Shown here piece by piece: positions 13,301 to 25,729 of a stretch of DNA of 64,000 nt (position 1 is the first letter of the stretch; each line of letters begins with the position of its first letter). The DNA comes from Opisthorchis felineus (lineage: Eukaryota; Platyhelminthes; Trematoda; Opisthorchiida; Opisthorchiidae), in NCBI GenBank assembly GCA_004794785.1, contig SJOL01006576.1, forward strand, positions 1,001,721 through 1,065,720, given 5' to 3'. The notes beneath the pieces were generated by a model, which saw only the letters and a program-made list of their open reading frames with translations, was not told where the DNA came from and searched no databases. The position numbers and the translations under genes were made by a program.

Positions 13301-15430
13301 GAAGGCTGTTGCAGTTTAAAGAACACATTTGTTTCCAGTACGAAACGAAAGATACATAATCTAACGGAGCATTGTCTGGAGACCAGCCAAAGAGAAAAGG
13401 ATATAGCTATTCTTAGAAAACTAGAGTTATATCTCATTGGTTTTCAATCAAATAAGGCTGGCCTCGCGAGAGTTTTGCCTCCCTACAGAAATTTTCATTA
13501 AGTGTAAAATTTCGGTTTAAAACTATTCATTCCTTTCATGAATTAATGCATGAAATCTTCTTGCCGCAAGTAAAGGGAATGACAAGGACTTCAAAGTTAT
13601 TTGTATTATTATTTCAAACAGGTGAATTAGTGCTTTCATTTTTTGGATGGCCGGCAGGTCAGTAGTCTTATTTCCGTCCTAAACCTATCATCCGCATTCA
13701 TTGCAACGAGGGATACTGAATCTGTCCCAAATTTCACACGTGAAATTTGAATACTTTACCCTTTGCACACTTTGAAGTTGGCCACTATTTCATTTCTGTT
13801 AATTTGCTTGACGATGAAAATCTGCAAATCGGTGGTAAAGATCGTTCCTTGATGTATACTGTAGGCCTAAAGTTTCTCAAAATTGTAGCGATAGGCGGTA
13901 GAAACGTCGTTCATCCGTGTGCCTAGTCTTTGGTGACTTTCCCAGTACCTACAAAGAGAACAAATTGAGGATTGCCGGCAAAAATTTAAAATCCATAAAA
14001 AGATTTGTTGTAAATTTCCGGCTTTGGAAAACTTCCTAAACAGTAATAATGAAACAAAAAGGTTCATTTTGCTATACGTGCAAATGGACGGGGTGGAGCT
14101 TGGGTCTGCGTTGCTCGCACAATATTGAAAAGACTATTGTACCAGCAGTAAAACGACGTCCAATCGAGGCTAACACAATACTTGATTGTTACAGCTTAGT
14201 AAACAATCAAACTCAGTGGTTGTATGTTATGCGAAATTTTATTAGGATCATCCACTTTTTTATCCCTATTGTACGTTATAAACCAAGAATTTTGGGTTGT
14301 GAACCATTATGCGCACTTGCGGATGTTCATTTGACTCGTTTGGAGCGTAGTATGCAAAAATAGCTGCTTACTTTGGCGCCTGGCTAAACGTTCCACGTAC
14401 TACCATGAAGATCTATGCAAGCAACTTTCTAGTCAACATATCTGAGTGCACCATCAAAAAAATCAAATGTTTCCCATAAGCTCTGCACCACATTTCAAAG
14501 TGAAAATGGTTCAGAGTGGTGAATAACCAGATAAAAACAAAGCAAATACAGAACAGATCCAGCAATATTCAGTTTAGGACCAGGTAGGTTCATGAAACGT
14601 ACCCTCGTTTTCAACATTTAAGGAAGCCCCCTCTGATGACTAGGATCCAGAAGAGACCCTAAGGTTAATAAGCAAAAGTTTATATACTGGTGAAGCCCGA
14701 ATGAAAACGTGATATTTATTTATAGTAAACGGGTGCTCCGGCCGGCCCAAATGAACTCGTAAGTTGTTTGTACGATGTAAAAAAGGAAATGAGATTCCCA
14801 ACGCTCTATGTGGGGCTCTTGTATAACTTCAGACTTCAGTTCTGTGTTGGCACATCAGACGTGAAATCACATTGAAACGTAGGGAAACGGCTACCTAAAC
14901 GCCAAGAATGGTATCGTACAGTAAAAATGGACCTCATTTTTCGGTGTTGTTTCCAGAATGTTTTGAACACTAATGTAGCAAAAACATTCGAAATCAGGCG
15001 GTGCGTAATGTATAAAGTTTTTCAATATAGCGGAGGATCTGGAGGAAATAAGTATGGATGTATATCGGAATGACGGTTTGTTCAAGGTAAAAGGCTCCCC
15101 CGGAGTGGTGAACAATAAGCAAAACTGCCACGATGAAATACTCACGAAAACACTCACGAAAACCAGGGAACCCCCATGGTGTTCTACATACCATATGCTC
15201 TGATCCAGACATATTCCACAGTTCTGACAAAAGGGCATGATAAGTTCTTAAAAACATTGTTGACCGATATGAACATTCTGGATACTCGTTGTATGTCACG
15301 AACACTTGGTGGACCCCGAGCTCAGAGAACAAGGGAATAACTTGAAGTTAGATAACCAGCTATTGACAAAATTCTTGCCATAAGAAACTCTTCCTCTAGG
15401 TTCATGGAACAATTTTAGTTCAAGTACAGG
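10360..15430. other. no gene recognised
   Basis: Several frames of 80-115 codons are present (for example 11470-11802 plus and 14891-15332 minus in two overlapping frames), but none shows a family motif. A perfect 12-bp tandem duplication (actcacgaaaac twice) lies at 15140-15163. Confidence 0.45.
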
Positions 15431-15432
15431 TG

Positions 15433-15500
15433 AGACCGCTTGGATTCGAACACTCCTTGGATAGCCATTGTTCACCGACGTGGAGCCCGCAAGAGCTCAT
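15433..15500 (-). repeat. possible tRNA-derived SINE head
   Basis: A B-box-like word, 'gtgttcgaatcc', lies on the minus strand at about 15442-15453. GC-rich sequence that could be a decayed A-box arm lies upstream. No cloverleaf can be drawn with confidence. The 3' body of the element was not identified. Confidence 0.25.
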
Positions 15501-16745
15501 TCCCTTGAGAGGGTCATGTGGGATTTATAGACTAATCCTGAATTACTGAGGGGTCAGAAGTTGTGTGGATGTGCAAATGTGTGACACGTAAGTACTTCTC
15601 CAAAACTCTTGGGACATTATAACCTCTTTTTGAGCAGTTGAGCTAAATATAAAGAACCGAACACGCCACTGGAAGTAGAAGCAGGGTATTTTTTTTCTTG
15701 GGTTCGTAGTAACCAGGACCATTGGTCCTTCGATCGTCTTGTGCGTTGAGTCTGCCACATCCTGTGTTCATTAAGTAGTATTGTAACATGTTCCCGAAAA
15801 GCTTTGCTGACCGTCATTCCCATCCACGTATACTTTCCCAAAATCCTGCCTTCACATCTCTCAGCATTAAATTCATCCTCCTGTCTATTTTGGATACCCC
15901 GAATAGCAAAGGAATATACCTTAATTTGAAATAGACGACTTGATATCTACTGTGGCTCTGAACTAATCCATCGAGTTGGAGGAAGGTGCACCAATAGTTA
16001 TTCGCTTTATTTGTCGGACGATTTTGCTTCATCTCAAGCTAATGCACCTCGTGAATATTGACCAAGTTCTCATCCTCGATTCTTATAGCTGTTCATCTAT
16101 GATGCAGGGCGCCAATCAGGCCTGTTACTCGACCTGTTACTCAGCTTGAGAAGTGCTTGCACAAAGGAGCGTTTACCTCCTAAGAGCATGGGAGAATTAC
16201 ACAATCTTGTTTAATAGAAAACTGAGAGTAATCGGTCTGGAGATCTCGGTCTTCCTAGTTTCCATCAAACGGAACACCAGTAGGCAGGATTATAATAAAT
16301 TCTGCCCTAAATCGACCCGTAAAATATCAGCAGTCGAACGGAATTACGTTCAGCTAGAAACGTGCATTTAGCTGCTTCCAAGTGAATGACCTTTCTTTAC
16401 CCATTCACTACTGGCAGAGACGATTTTATAGATTATTCATGGAGCTAGCCTCACTTCACCTAAGTGCTTTCGGTTGGATTACTGCACCCTGATATGGTAT
16501 ACGATTGTCGTTTTATGTTTGAAGTTTTGCACTCAGATTAACATAGATTTTCAATCCATCCATTATGATTACCTATTGGGATCTATGCGTTATACTTTTG
16601 ATATCTGAGAATCTCTTGTTGAACTGTACTGGAACATGCGAACTCAGAGTTCAGCAATATCTTAACCCCTCTGGACGATGTACCGTCGCCTTCAATGAGA
16701 GCATCGCACGAATGTTAAAAAAAGGATGTCTCGATGGTGTACAAC
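15500..16745. other. no gene recognised
   Basis: Only short frames are present. A small tandem duplication of 'cctgttactc' lies near 16121-16143. Confidence 0.4.
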
Positions 16746-16863
16746 GATAATGTATTTGAAAGCCTTACTGAGAAGAGACGAGCAGAAAGGATGGGAAAGG
16801 GACTTGGTGCTACCACGCTTAGTGCTGCCACACTTATTCCGAGGTGCCTTCACCTCCAGACAC

Positions 16864-18330
16864 TCATTCAGGTAACCTGGGTATAAATTGAAAACATGAC
16901 CGCAATTGACATCGACTAGCAGCCACACCTTGTGGCTTCTGCAACTAGGCACAGCGGTAATCACGCTGTCGTCATCCTGGAAGGAGAGATGCATCGACAG
17001 CATCCAGATTTTTATGATCTCTTCCAGTCTCCTCTGCCATCTCTCTGCTTCTGCCACTCTGAACTAAGCATGACAACTGTGATTCGGCCTGCGCAATGTA
17101 TGTCCTAACAACCATAGCTTTTGTTGTTGCACAGATTCTTCAATGGAAGTCTCTGTTGCACAGCCGAAAACACGCTTTCTAAGTGTCCCGTTAACGATTC
17201 GCCGACACCAACCTACACGAGGTACGGTTCGGAGACAACTGTGTTCGAAGAGCTGAAGGCGTCTCATTTCCGCTGCCCGAAGAGGCCACTCCTCACAGCC
17301 ATACCACAAAAGAGCCCTTACGGTAGCCTGATGCACACGTTCATTGAGATTCTGTGGAATCGGCCACCATAGTGGGAACTAATACAACTTCCGAGATACA
17401 CGAAGTGCTCCACTAATTCGAGTGCCTCTTCTACGTGGCATATTCAGTAACTGCATGTCCAGAAGTACGACCCTACACTTTGTGGGTGCGAAACGCACGC
17501 CAGAGGGCAGGGTGATTCTAGTCAGTTCATCCAAAAACACCCGCGCCTTCTCCTCTTCGAAGACCAGAACGATGTTATCTGCATATTTTAGATCAACAAG
17601 GTTTTCGCTAACAGCACTTCTAATACCGGAGTTGTGAAGACCTTGAGTTCGTCTCATTATATTGTCCATCATGAAACTGAATCGGAATGGGGATAGTGGA
17701 TACCCCTTACGGTCAACACTGTGTTCGGAAACTCTTGGAGAGGTCTGCGTGTGCAGTTACACTTACCCGAGTCTGAGAATACAAATACTTAATATGTACA
17801 CAGGTTTCTGGGGCTTTTCCTGCTGAGCAAGCGTGTCAAGGAGAGCAGACTGCTCAACGGAGACCAGTGCGACTTGGAAATCCAGAAATACTAAATTCGT
17901 GTGTCGTTTATACACATGGCGTTGTTCCGGAAACTGAAGGAGTGTGATTTGATCAAACCAACCCCTGCCAGCCCGGAATCCAGCTTACTGCTCTCGAGTC
18001 AATGCTTTCGTCAGTCATTATAATGCGACAAAGCACAAATGACTCAGAGTCTCGTCACGACCGAGTTAACCTGATCCCTGTGTTTACCGCACCCAACACG
18101 AGCTAATTTTTGAAAATGGGCAGTATCACCGGTTATCTCCGGTTGTCTGGGATATTTTCGTTTTACCAGATGCAGGCAAATAAATCAACCATGGGATGAA
18201 CGAGTACTCGACCCCCATCTTTGAACAATGCAGGTGGGAGGTCATCCAGAACAGGAACATGGTGACGGCGCCTAAGAGAAAATATGCAGTCATAAAAGTC
18301 CGAGGTTGTAGAGGGTTCCAGCTTCACTCT
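16864..18330 (-). pseudogene. LINE reverse transcriptase and C-terminal region, inactivated
   Basis: From 18290 downwards the minus strand gives LDDLPPALFKDGG, then LTREQ-stop-AGFRAGRGWFDQI. Motif A is LVFLDFQVALVSVE: the first Asp is kept, but the usual AFD is lost. The motif B region is KGYPLSPFRFSF near 17700, and motif C is YADN at 17574-17585 instead of YADD. The thumb/C-terminal part (17336-17064) reads [23 protein letters not shown] and VGWCRRI. A decayed tail containing CQLRSCFQFIPRLPE-stop ends the ORF. Both the YADN change and the stops show that it is inactive. This family normally has one long ORF covering endonuclease and RT. Confidence 0.85.
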
Positions 18331-18829
18331 CTAGGGTTCTACTTCAGTTGTAGTACCCAAATGAGTGGTATTAGTTGGCCACAAGAATGTTCAAAGTGTT
18401 AGGCTCAGCGGTCAAGGCTTCCTTCTTTATTGAAAATGGCCGCTCACAGGCGGTTTCCAGGAGCCAGTTATATAGATCAACTAAAAATATCTTTGGACAT
18501 TCCCAAATTCTGGGCCTCTCCCCTTTTCTAGGCATACCGTGTCCACCAGGCTTAACAATCGGCGTTCTCGCTTACTTTCACTTGATGTATGATGATTCTT
18601 CGGGCCAATTTATGTTTAGGACTGGCAGGGATAAGATTCAAACAGTGTCACTGTTCTGTTTGGTGTCCAGTTCTTGAGCGGGCCTGGTAGAGCCATGCAG
18701 CAGGCAAAAGTGCAAGCACTGTGCAAAGAGGCGGTGACAATGCTCCAGCATAAATTCACATCCAATGGAAGAGATCTGCCAGGCTCTCAGTTGCAAAGCG
18801 ATTTGCCCGCACCTTACGCGGCCCTGTAA

Positions 18830-19690
18830 GACGAATTAAAAGCGACTCCGAACAAGCGCGTGGCCGGAAACCACAGCTGTTTTCCAAAACTAGCTGCACT
18901 CATTTAATGATCCGCGTCATCGGTAACTGACCGCGATGTGATCATTTTAGGTTCGTGATTGGGTGACTTTTGAAAGACACCGTTTGCCCTACGAATTCGG
19001 TTATTTTGGAAGCTATTGCTGCAGAAAAACTGTCAGCTGTCTGCATGAAGCTGAAACATTGTTGACTATTGCCCGTACGTACCGAGTACAGCACATGTTG
19101 ACTACCTAAGTGAGTCTCATGTGCACTAAATCTGCCCACTTGTGCACTCAGATCTCCTGAAACCAAAACAACGCAACAGGACATTCAAGGTCTAATAAAA
19201 CTTGTCTTTTATGGTGTCATAGCTATAGTTGATTGGGACGTAAGGAAATACGACAAACAAACAGCGCCAAACTTCCCGCTTGCAAGACTCCTTCACTGAT
19301 GTTGCCAGACGTACCGCTATCAACGAGTATCATCGGGTATCCAGTCAAGCAAGGATCCTTCTGCTGAGTGACTTAGGTCGAACCGATCCATGCATACCCT
19401 ACCACAGCTGCCTCTGATCCATCAGAGATGCGCAGCTGGAAGTGAGTGGAGAGTGATACGACAGTTAGATCAACCACTGGGCTTGCATCTTGAATCCCTG
19501 TTTCCGATACACGGTACATATCAATGCCAAGCGAGTCCAGTGGGAGAGCGAGAGCAGCTTGTTGATCTGCTTGCTTCACAGTAAGGGCATTGAAGGCAGT
19601 CAGTTATACTGGGCGTCGGGGCTTGAAGATCGATTTCGATATGCCTGAGTCAGCGGCGAAGGCGGACGCGCAGGTGTTGCGTACGAAACC
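18830..19690 (-). pseudogene. LINE endonuclease domain, inactivated
   Basis: The frame at 19579-19373 reads QQAALALPLDSLGID and then SETGIQD, the 'SETRIQD' block holding the catalytic Glu of APE-type LINE endonucleases. After a frameshift near 19290 the match continues with DWIPDDTR, RLIAVRLATSVK and RCLFVVFPYVP. Then come SGDLSAQVG (usually GDxNAQVG) and, near 18870, SGHALV (usually SDHALV). The catalytic Asn and the Asp of the SDH motif are thus replaced, in addition to stops, so no activity is expected. The upstream frame (KPRRP) joins the leader near 19610. Confidence 0.8.
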
Positions 19691-19869
19691 GTTGCAAGAC
19701 GAACTGGCTTGTGAGCACCAAACAAATGGGACTACAAGAAGACCACATTTCAGTGTTAATACTGGAGTAAGGGAGGAGAATACTATGTGAAACAGAAAGA
19801 AGTGAGACGTCAGCAGTAGCCTGTTTTTGTTTAGCCGCACTGGTGCATGCAGCAAGTAAAGCAACCAGC

Positions 19870-20280
19870 CTGATGACACCACTCGACTACCGATCTGTCA
19901 TGAGATTGTTTGTAAATGTGCAGTTCATAGTTTTTCGTGATCTAGGATACTTTCAGGAGACCCAGACCCAGAAAGGAGGGCGACTAAGGTCCTCGATTAA
20001 AACCTTTGACTCAACAGCTTGGCCGTAAAGCAGCGGTATACGGTGGAAAATGCAAATGCGATAACATTTTTAAAGAACAGTTCGGTCAACCTGGATGGCC
20101 AGTCCTCTAACCATTGACCAACGTTATATGAGAAACTCTGCAAGCGTCTCAGGGTCACCCTCTTTCTAGTATAGTTTAATGGGTCATGGTGGCACATATG
20201 CCACCATATCACAATACAGTCCAGTCTGTTTGTGACAAATGATGCACTGTAGGTCGTTGTGTTACCTCTCAATAGCACAT
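19870..20280 (-). repeat. leader repeat upstream of the LINE
   Basis: This stretch lies directly 5' of the LINE ORF. Its words 'agagtttctcatataacg', 'ccgctgctttacggccaag' and 'aatcgaggacc' recur in order at 58225-58400. The second copy at 58 kb has no LINE ORF beside it. It is best read as LINE 5' leader sequence that also exists as a free-standing repeat. Confidence 0.6.
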
Positions 20281-20299
20281 TCGCCCTTTACGTCATTCA

Positions 20300-20670
20300 G
20301 CATTGGTTTACCGTCTCTTAATAGTCATCCTCTGACACACAAACCTTTTCTCCTTGCATACGTCCTTCTCTGTGGTAAGCATTCACCAATGTCAAATACA
20401 TAGTGAATATGGTATAATTCAAGCCAAAGACGGTCCAACTGTCCTCTGTGCGTGACTGCCTGCATCAGTTTACCTGGCAGTTACACAGCCGTTAAATTGA
20501 AAGACATTGATTACCCTATTATATCTCACGCGCTTGCCTAAGCAAACTTGTCTGCCGGTACCACAAGTGGTTTTAGGCCTAGAAAAATGTCTTATGTCAG
20601 AAAGAATCTATTTAATTTTCTCTGACCTTAAAGCCATCCTGCCACCTGATTGTCGTCTCTGATAGGCTTT
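20300..20670. other. no feature recognised
   Basis: AT-rich spacer between the LINE leader and the open frame at 20677. No motif was recognised. A pyrimidine-rich stretch near 20615-20665 could serve as a splice acceptor tract for that frame. Confidence 0.35.
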
Positions 20671-20676
20671 AGTTGA

Positions 20677-21096
20677 ATGACTCGCCTGTCAGGAATTCCC
20701 GACCAGTTAGCAGCCCAGATGACGGTCAGCGATAAAAAAAGAGTATTTGATAGCTTTGCTTGTGAGCCGTTGCTAGATTTGTCGAGTTCGTTACCACATC
20801 CCATTCTTTTGGGCAGTGTTCTTGCGGTCTTTACTGGATCAATCCACTCAGTTCATCTTATCCCAACACTAATGACTGATTTATTCACAAAAGCCTCTGT
20901 TCGCGTAATAGAGAAAAAATTTGTTGCTCTTGTCCACAGTTCCCTATTTCTTTTTGAGAATCATTTGTCAGCAAGTATTGCAAGAACAATGAACTATTAT
21001 TCACGGAATTTTCCGGAAAATATCGTTTCACTTACTCCCGCACATTCTCTTCAAACAAGCAGCCTCCTGGGAACACAGTGTCGCATTTTCTGGCAG
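20677..21096 (+). CDS. candidate coding exon, unknown protein
   Basis: The frame opens at ATG 20677 and runs 140 codons to a strong splice donor, ctggcag|gtgagcaag, at 21096/21097, where the frame ends in phase 0. It stays open only 13 codons beyond the donor. The predicted peptide is mostly hydrophobic and helical (for example HPILLGSVLAVFTGSIHSVHL and VRVIEKKFVALVHSSLFLF), without transmembrane-length uninterrupted runs that I would call with confidence. I do not recognise a family. An acceptor could lie at 'gcctgtcag' (20692) or just upstream of the ATG. A frame this long is also expected about once by chance in a window of this size. Confidence 0.3.
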
Positions 21097-21344
21097 GTGA
21101 GCAAGACAAGTGGGGTAATGAACAACCAAAATTAATAACACACAAGATGCTAATTTGCTTGTCAGTTTTTAAAGACAGGTCCACATAAACTGTCATTGTT
21201 CAGTTGACTTTTTATAGTCTCGAGTCTTTGACTTTGTCTATGTCCGCCCTCTCATATTCAGTAGCATAAAGATGTACAATAATGCCGACCGAATTCGATC
21301 AATCGCGTAGATGGTACAAGCAAGCATTAAATAAAATTTATAAA

Positions 21345-21504
21345 AGTCGTTTGGCGGTGACACCCCTTTGGTGTCTAGCTGTCATGCAACCCGGAAGGAG
21401 AACGAATGCTGAGTTACTGTCAGTTAAGATGCTAGGGTTGCGTTTGAACCACGGACCTTCCAGCCAATAAGCTAACTCCTTAACCTTTGAGCCATCTGGA
21501 GACC
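21345..21504 (-). mobile_element. tRNA-derived SINE
   Basis: On the minus strand an A-box-like segment, 'tggctcaaaggttaagg' (21478-21494), is followed about 40 bases on by the B box 'ggttcaaacgc' (21439-21450). The spacing is that of a tRNA head with internal RNA polymerase III promoters. The body ('ctccttccgggttgcatgac', 'agctagacacc') continues to about 21345. It has no coding capacity. The lack of a clear acceptor stem argues against a functional tRNA gene. Confidence 0.6.
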
Positions 21505-22425
21505 GTAAGTATGCCCGTAAGTAATCGATACTGCAACATTAAGCTTAATACACCGAAAGATGCGTATGAAGCGATTTGAGCTCACACGTGCTGGTCCGAA
21601 AATAACTCTGAGAAATGGGTGTCCCATGGATGGAAAGTTATCACAAGCAAAATTTTCCACGGTTACAGAACAAGATGAGAAGAACTCGACCATATGTTTG
21701 CACAAGTTATCAGTTTTTGTTAGTGATTGGGCGGTTAAAAACCAACAGTTTCTGAAAAGTAATCACATCTATTTGAGTATGATCAATTCCGAACTCCCGG
21801 CGCTTTCATCCTTATTGAGACGTATTCGGCAACAAACAGGAATGGAATCCGTTGCTTGCTTTAAATTGCAAACCTCGTGCTCACCTACCAGTTGGCGTTC
21901 TCAATGAACTGGTGAGTGCCATGTCCTCTGCGGGGACAGGGATTTTTTCAAATGTGTCCCATGAACAGCAAAAATGATAGCTAGCTGTCCAATATTTCCG
22001 TAGACCTTAAGAGCGGCATTAAGAACTGCCAGACAGGACAGAAGAAACAGCTTTCGATCTATTGATTCCGCGTTTGAGAAATACTTGAGGCTTTGGATGA
22101 AGTGAGTTCTCTTTGTACTTAACAGGGTAACATTCATAAAAGTGCATCTGAAGTCTACCACCAATTTTGCTCTGTTTTCGGCCTTATTCATCATCATCTT
22201 CATCAAAATTATCTGTAAAAACCGAATATTTGCCGTAGAATGGTTCCAGCTGCCACAGTTTTGTTCATCGATGATTTGTAAAGGTAGGGTAGAGGCGTAT
22301 TGAAAGCGCTGGCCGATGTAACTGATGCGTAAATACAGGATTGTCAGTGGTATCTAAATGGAGGGACTACAAGGGGAGATATTCATTGAAGGAAATAACT
22401 CCGATGCATGAGCACCAGTGAAGGC
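21505..22425. other. no gene recognised
   Basis: The 115-codon plus-strand frame at 21560-21907 and the 101-codon minus frame at 21901-22206 show no domain. A short catcatcat run lies near 22190. The LINE fragment's 3' flank may reach into this stretch. Confidence 0.35.
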
Positions 22426-22429
22426 AATG

Positions 22430-22900
22430 TCTGTTTCTAACCATTGATGTGTCCCGTCTCGAGGTCCTCATCTAGGGAGACGACAAAGACCGGCGCACCT
22501 GAGTTTGCTGCTAATGGCTTTCATACTTAACCGCTAAGTCATTTTTTGACATCTCTTGACTCGCTTTCACCCTCCGCATAGCTATAAAATAGGGCTGTCC
22601 AATGAAGATGGTCGACTGGCATACGTCAACACGTGGCCAAGCCATCGCAACTTATGGAATGTGATCAGTTCATCTATCACGAGTTAATTATTTCATCCGA
22701 AAACCATTCGGCATATTTTGGCATTACGGATTCGGTGTTCCCACTAGACTCGGGCAATGCTCCGAAGGTATCGATAGTTAAACGCTGAAAGTCTTTTGAT
22801 GTCCTCAGCGCGCAGCGGCCAGGTTTCTGACCCGTATATTGGTATGGAGCTCACCGCAGCATTGTAAGCTCGACCGTCAGGTATGTTTTTCGACCATAAT
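22430..22900 (-). mobile_element. RTE-like LINE fragment, RT C-terminal region
   Basis: On the minus strand the sequence reads RAYNAAVSS, IYGSETWPLRAEDIKRLSAF, YRYLRSIARV-stop-WEHRIRN, and then ELITFHKLRWLGHVL. It ends with GPRDGTHQWLET. These are the conserved post-RT blocks (YGxETWPLRAEDxRRL, LRWLGHVLR, WGPRDP) of trematode RTE-like LINEs. It is a different subfamily from the 16.7-kb element, which has [16 protein letters not shown]. Stops and frameshifts are present and the catalytic RT core is missing, so this is a truncated relic. Confidence 0.8.
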
Positions 22901-22904
22901 TATC

Positions 22905-23515
22905 CCTTCATCTCCAGAGAGAAAAAAAAACATTTTTCAGTAACACTCGTCGGCTGTGTACAATTTTAAAAGAAGTCCTGAGCGAATTCCAGTCTATGTT
23001 GTTTCCTTATGCCGCACAACAAATTGTATTGAACAACATTTTCACCTGCGTCTTAGGTAAGCACTATGATTTGTGTTCGAAATGTATCACAAAATCCTCT
23101 GTGTTGCTCAGCTAGTTCGACGTTCATGACAAAAAGGCAGTGCGGTGGGGCAAACGTTTTAAAATTATTTTTACTTTATATGATTTACTTGCCTTCTATG
23201 TCCCCAGTCCCAGGTAACAACCCGTGGATTATTTGTATATCAATTTATCCAATAATGTCAATGCCAAACCGCTGGTGCCTTCTAATTTGGTTACCTTCAT
23301 TTGAAAGCTAAATTTCTTTACATCTGCACCTCAATTATTTTACTCCATGGCATGTCCCTTTAAAAATCTCGCATTTCTGATGGGGATTTTTGTGTTCGTT
23401 CCCGTTGCATTCTTTTCGTGGCCACAGAAAGTGAGTGTCCTTCACGCGAAACCGGGTACATTAGATTTACAAATAAATTAACCGTACTTTACATCTCTAC
23501 ATCTATAAGTAGATA
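22905..23515. other. no gene recognised
   Basis: Spacer with an A-run near 22923. The 81-codon frame at 23066-23311 has no recognisable domain. Confidence 0.35.
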
Positions 23516-23520
23516 ACCGA

Positions 23521-23625
23521 CGTAGAGCATAAGGGTGAAGGAAACTCGGGGACTGCGCTGACCTGATGAGCCCCGAGAAGGTCGGGGCGGTTCAGTAACC
23601 TCGTGAGTAGTGTTTAATCGGGGAG
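23521..23625 (+). repeat. hammerhead-type short repeat, stem II intact
   Basis: It starts with 'aagggtgaaggaaactcg' and has ctgatga at about 23563. Next come gcccc and ggggc, able to form a perfect 5-bp stem II around a 9-base loop. It ends in 'cagtaacctcgtgagtag'. The GAAAC strand and cleavage triplet have been deleted, so it cannot cleave. Confidence 0.6.
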
Positions 23626-23629
23626 AACA

Positions 23630-25620
23630 AAATAAACTTCTAAAACCATAAACTTATTCAGGTAAACTTTTATTCAGGTAAAAATTTGTTGGAAGCGTCT
23701 ACGGTTCTGTTATGAAAATATTCGCCGGTTCCATTAGGGATCACGTTTAAAGTGAGCCAGTTTTGGGGAAAACGACTGCAAAATTACACAAGCGCTTTAT
23801 TGTTTGTCGTAGCAACAACACTGCCTCTTTAAAAACTTTGAAATGCTAAAGTATTTTTCGTTAACACCCACTTAAAATACGCCCCACTGCCTCTTAGAAA
23901 ACACGCGCTCAATACTTTAACACTTCCTCGAGCCTGACCACTACCCTCTCTGGTAAACTGGACATAACCCCTTTTAGAAACAAGGGGGTTTAAATAGGTG
24001 ATGACAAGCGGTCTGATAATCTGCCAGCTTACTTCAGCAACTTTCCAAACTGCTAAATAACCGGAACAAAAAAATCAAGCAAGCCGCTTCAAAAAATCTC
24101 TCCACCCAGTTCTGATAAGCATGTTTTTATTCGATTACTGGCACACTACCCTGGCCATCAAGCCTTTCAGAATACTCGCAAACTTCCCACTGTGAAAATC
24201 GCTTTTAACATGATTGACGTGTCTTAATTAAGCGCTAACGTCGGAAGACCTCCACAATAAATTGCACACTCTCCTTCTGAGAGATAACGTAACCAACGCT
24301 TCCGCAATACGTTAGACGCAGGGGATTTTTAGACTGATCATTCGGTACGAAACAGCGGTGCCCATGAGGAAATCAGCACGACATATGTAGCGGTGAAACG
24401 CAATGGCACCTCCATGATCAACCACACGGAACCAGCCACGTAGTCGAAGTTACAACGACCTGTCCATTACGTGAAAACATTTGATGAACTAGTGGGTCCT
24501 TTGATGTTCTCGCCCGTTGCGCCGCATCTGCAAAGAAAGTAATGCCGCTCTGTGTGTTTAATCTATAGACGAGTGATTGGCATCTAACTTGACAGGCGCC
24601 TGCAGCATTGGGCGGTCGTTTGGTTCACAATGATCACTTCACCAGTAATATTTTCCGTCCCACAATTTGCAGAAGGATTGCCGCCCACCCTTTCAGGCGA
24701 GTTGTCTGCTATTGAGGGGAAATCGCCTCGTTATGGAATTTTTCCAAACACAAGAAACATGGTGGTTTATTACGGTAGCTATCTTGTCTAAGGAGCTCAG
24801 GCTTCAGAAAATACTGAAAAATACGCGTTGCTTTCAAAACTGCGGTCCAATTTTATGTTTCATTGAGGAAAAATTTGGTAGCCTCATGGCTGGAAGGTTA
24901 GAGTGTGCATTTTGAATGTTAAAACAGGAAGCCTATTTTCTGCCGCATTAGCCTACCGAGTTAAAGTGCAACGAATTCATGTGCAGGTACTCGACACCTA
25001 CCAGGGTCCCCACTAGTTCATTAACATTTAGTTTTCGCGTGCCTTCGAAGCGGAAATTTGGATGAATGGGATAACTTTACTGTACGAGTTTTTTGGCCTG
25101 CGTGATTCAACAACATTCTCACCGTCACGGACCAATAAAGTGCCCATTCTCGACCTGCTCATCTGGAGTGACGGTAGTAACCAATTCAAATGAATTAGTG
25201 ATTCGGTATATCCAATTTCTTTGGAGAGTTATAGAGATTTTCGCAAGACAAAATTAACACTAAGTGGCAACAGTCTTGTGGCATGCAGTTTACATGCCCG
25301 AAGTGGCACGAACTGTGGGGTGTGTCGGTTAAAACCAACTGGGAGAGTTTTTCACAAAAATCTCTTGATATACCTAAGCACACTTCACATTTGATCGCTT
25401 CGTTTATCCAATGGCTTGAAAATATTTTGTGTTAAGGTTTCTGTTCTATACTGTGTAAATGAGTTCAGTAACACAGACGTATGTCTATTATCGCAACTTC
25501 CCTCTGAAGTTGTTGTGCAACAAACTTCGCGCAACTAGTTCATAGAAATTACCTAATCGTCAGAAAAAATCCCTCTAATAAAGCTGTTGTTTCCCAGTAG
25601 GATATTTTACCTCCCTCTGT
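23630..25620. other. no gene recognised
   Basis: A few words near 23640-23690 are duplicated locally ('tattcaggtaaa' twice). The frame at 24667-24915 has no known domain. Confidence 0.4.
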
Positions 25621-25729
25621 TTTTACTTTTTATATGTTGATGATACTTTCACTTCCCTTATATCATCCAATGAAAATGTGTTGGTGTTATGGTGTTTGGT
25701 CGTGTCTGATTGCCTCCCGGCAAACAGAA

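Larger units (their letters stand above)
16750..20280 (-). mobile_element. RTE-like LINE, nearly full length, dead
   Basis: In minus-strand order I can follow a leader (20280-19870), an apurinic-type endonuclease (about 19690-18830), a linker, an RT (about 18330-17050) and a C-terminal tail ending in LPE-stop at 16864-16866. A 3' UTR then runs to about 16750. The order, the lack of a separate gag ORF and the wording of the motifs fit the RTE-like LINEs abundant in trematodes; the clade name is my inference. Many stops and frameshifts interrupt every domain, so it is a fossil. No poly(A) tail or target-site duplication was found. Open frames on the plus strand at 18196-18677 and 17121-17637 are antisense shadows. 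Confidence 0.85.

Noticed and set aside
14891..15332. Two overlapping minus-strand frames of 112-115 codons
   Set aside because: Different registers over the same DNA, no domain, no splice sites; most likely chance.
18196..18677. Plus-strand frames of 68 and 100 codons
   Set aside because: Antisense to the LINE, whose minus-strand blocks (LDDLPPALFKDGG and neighbours) explain the sequence.
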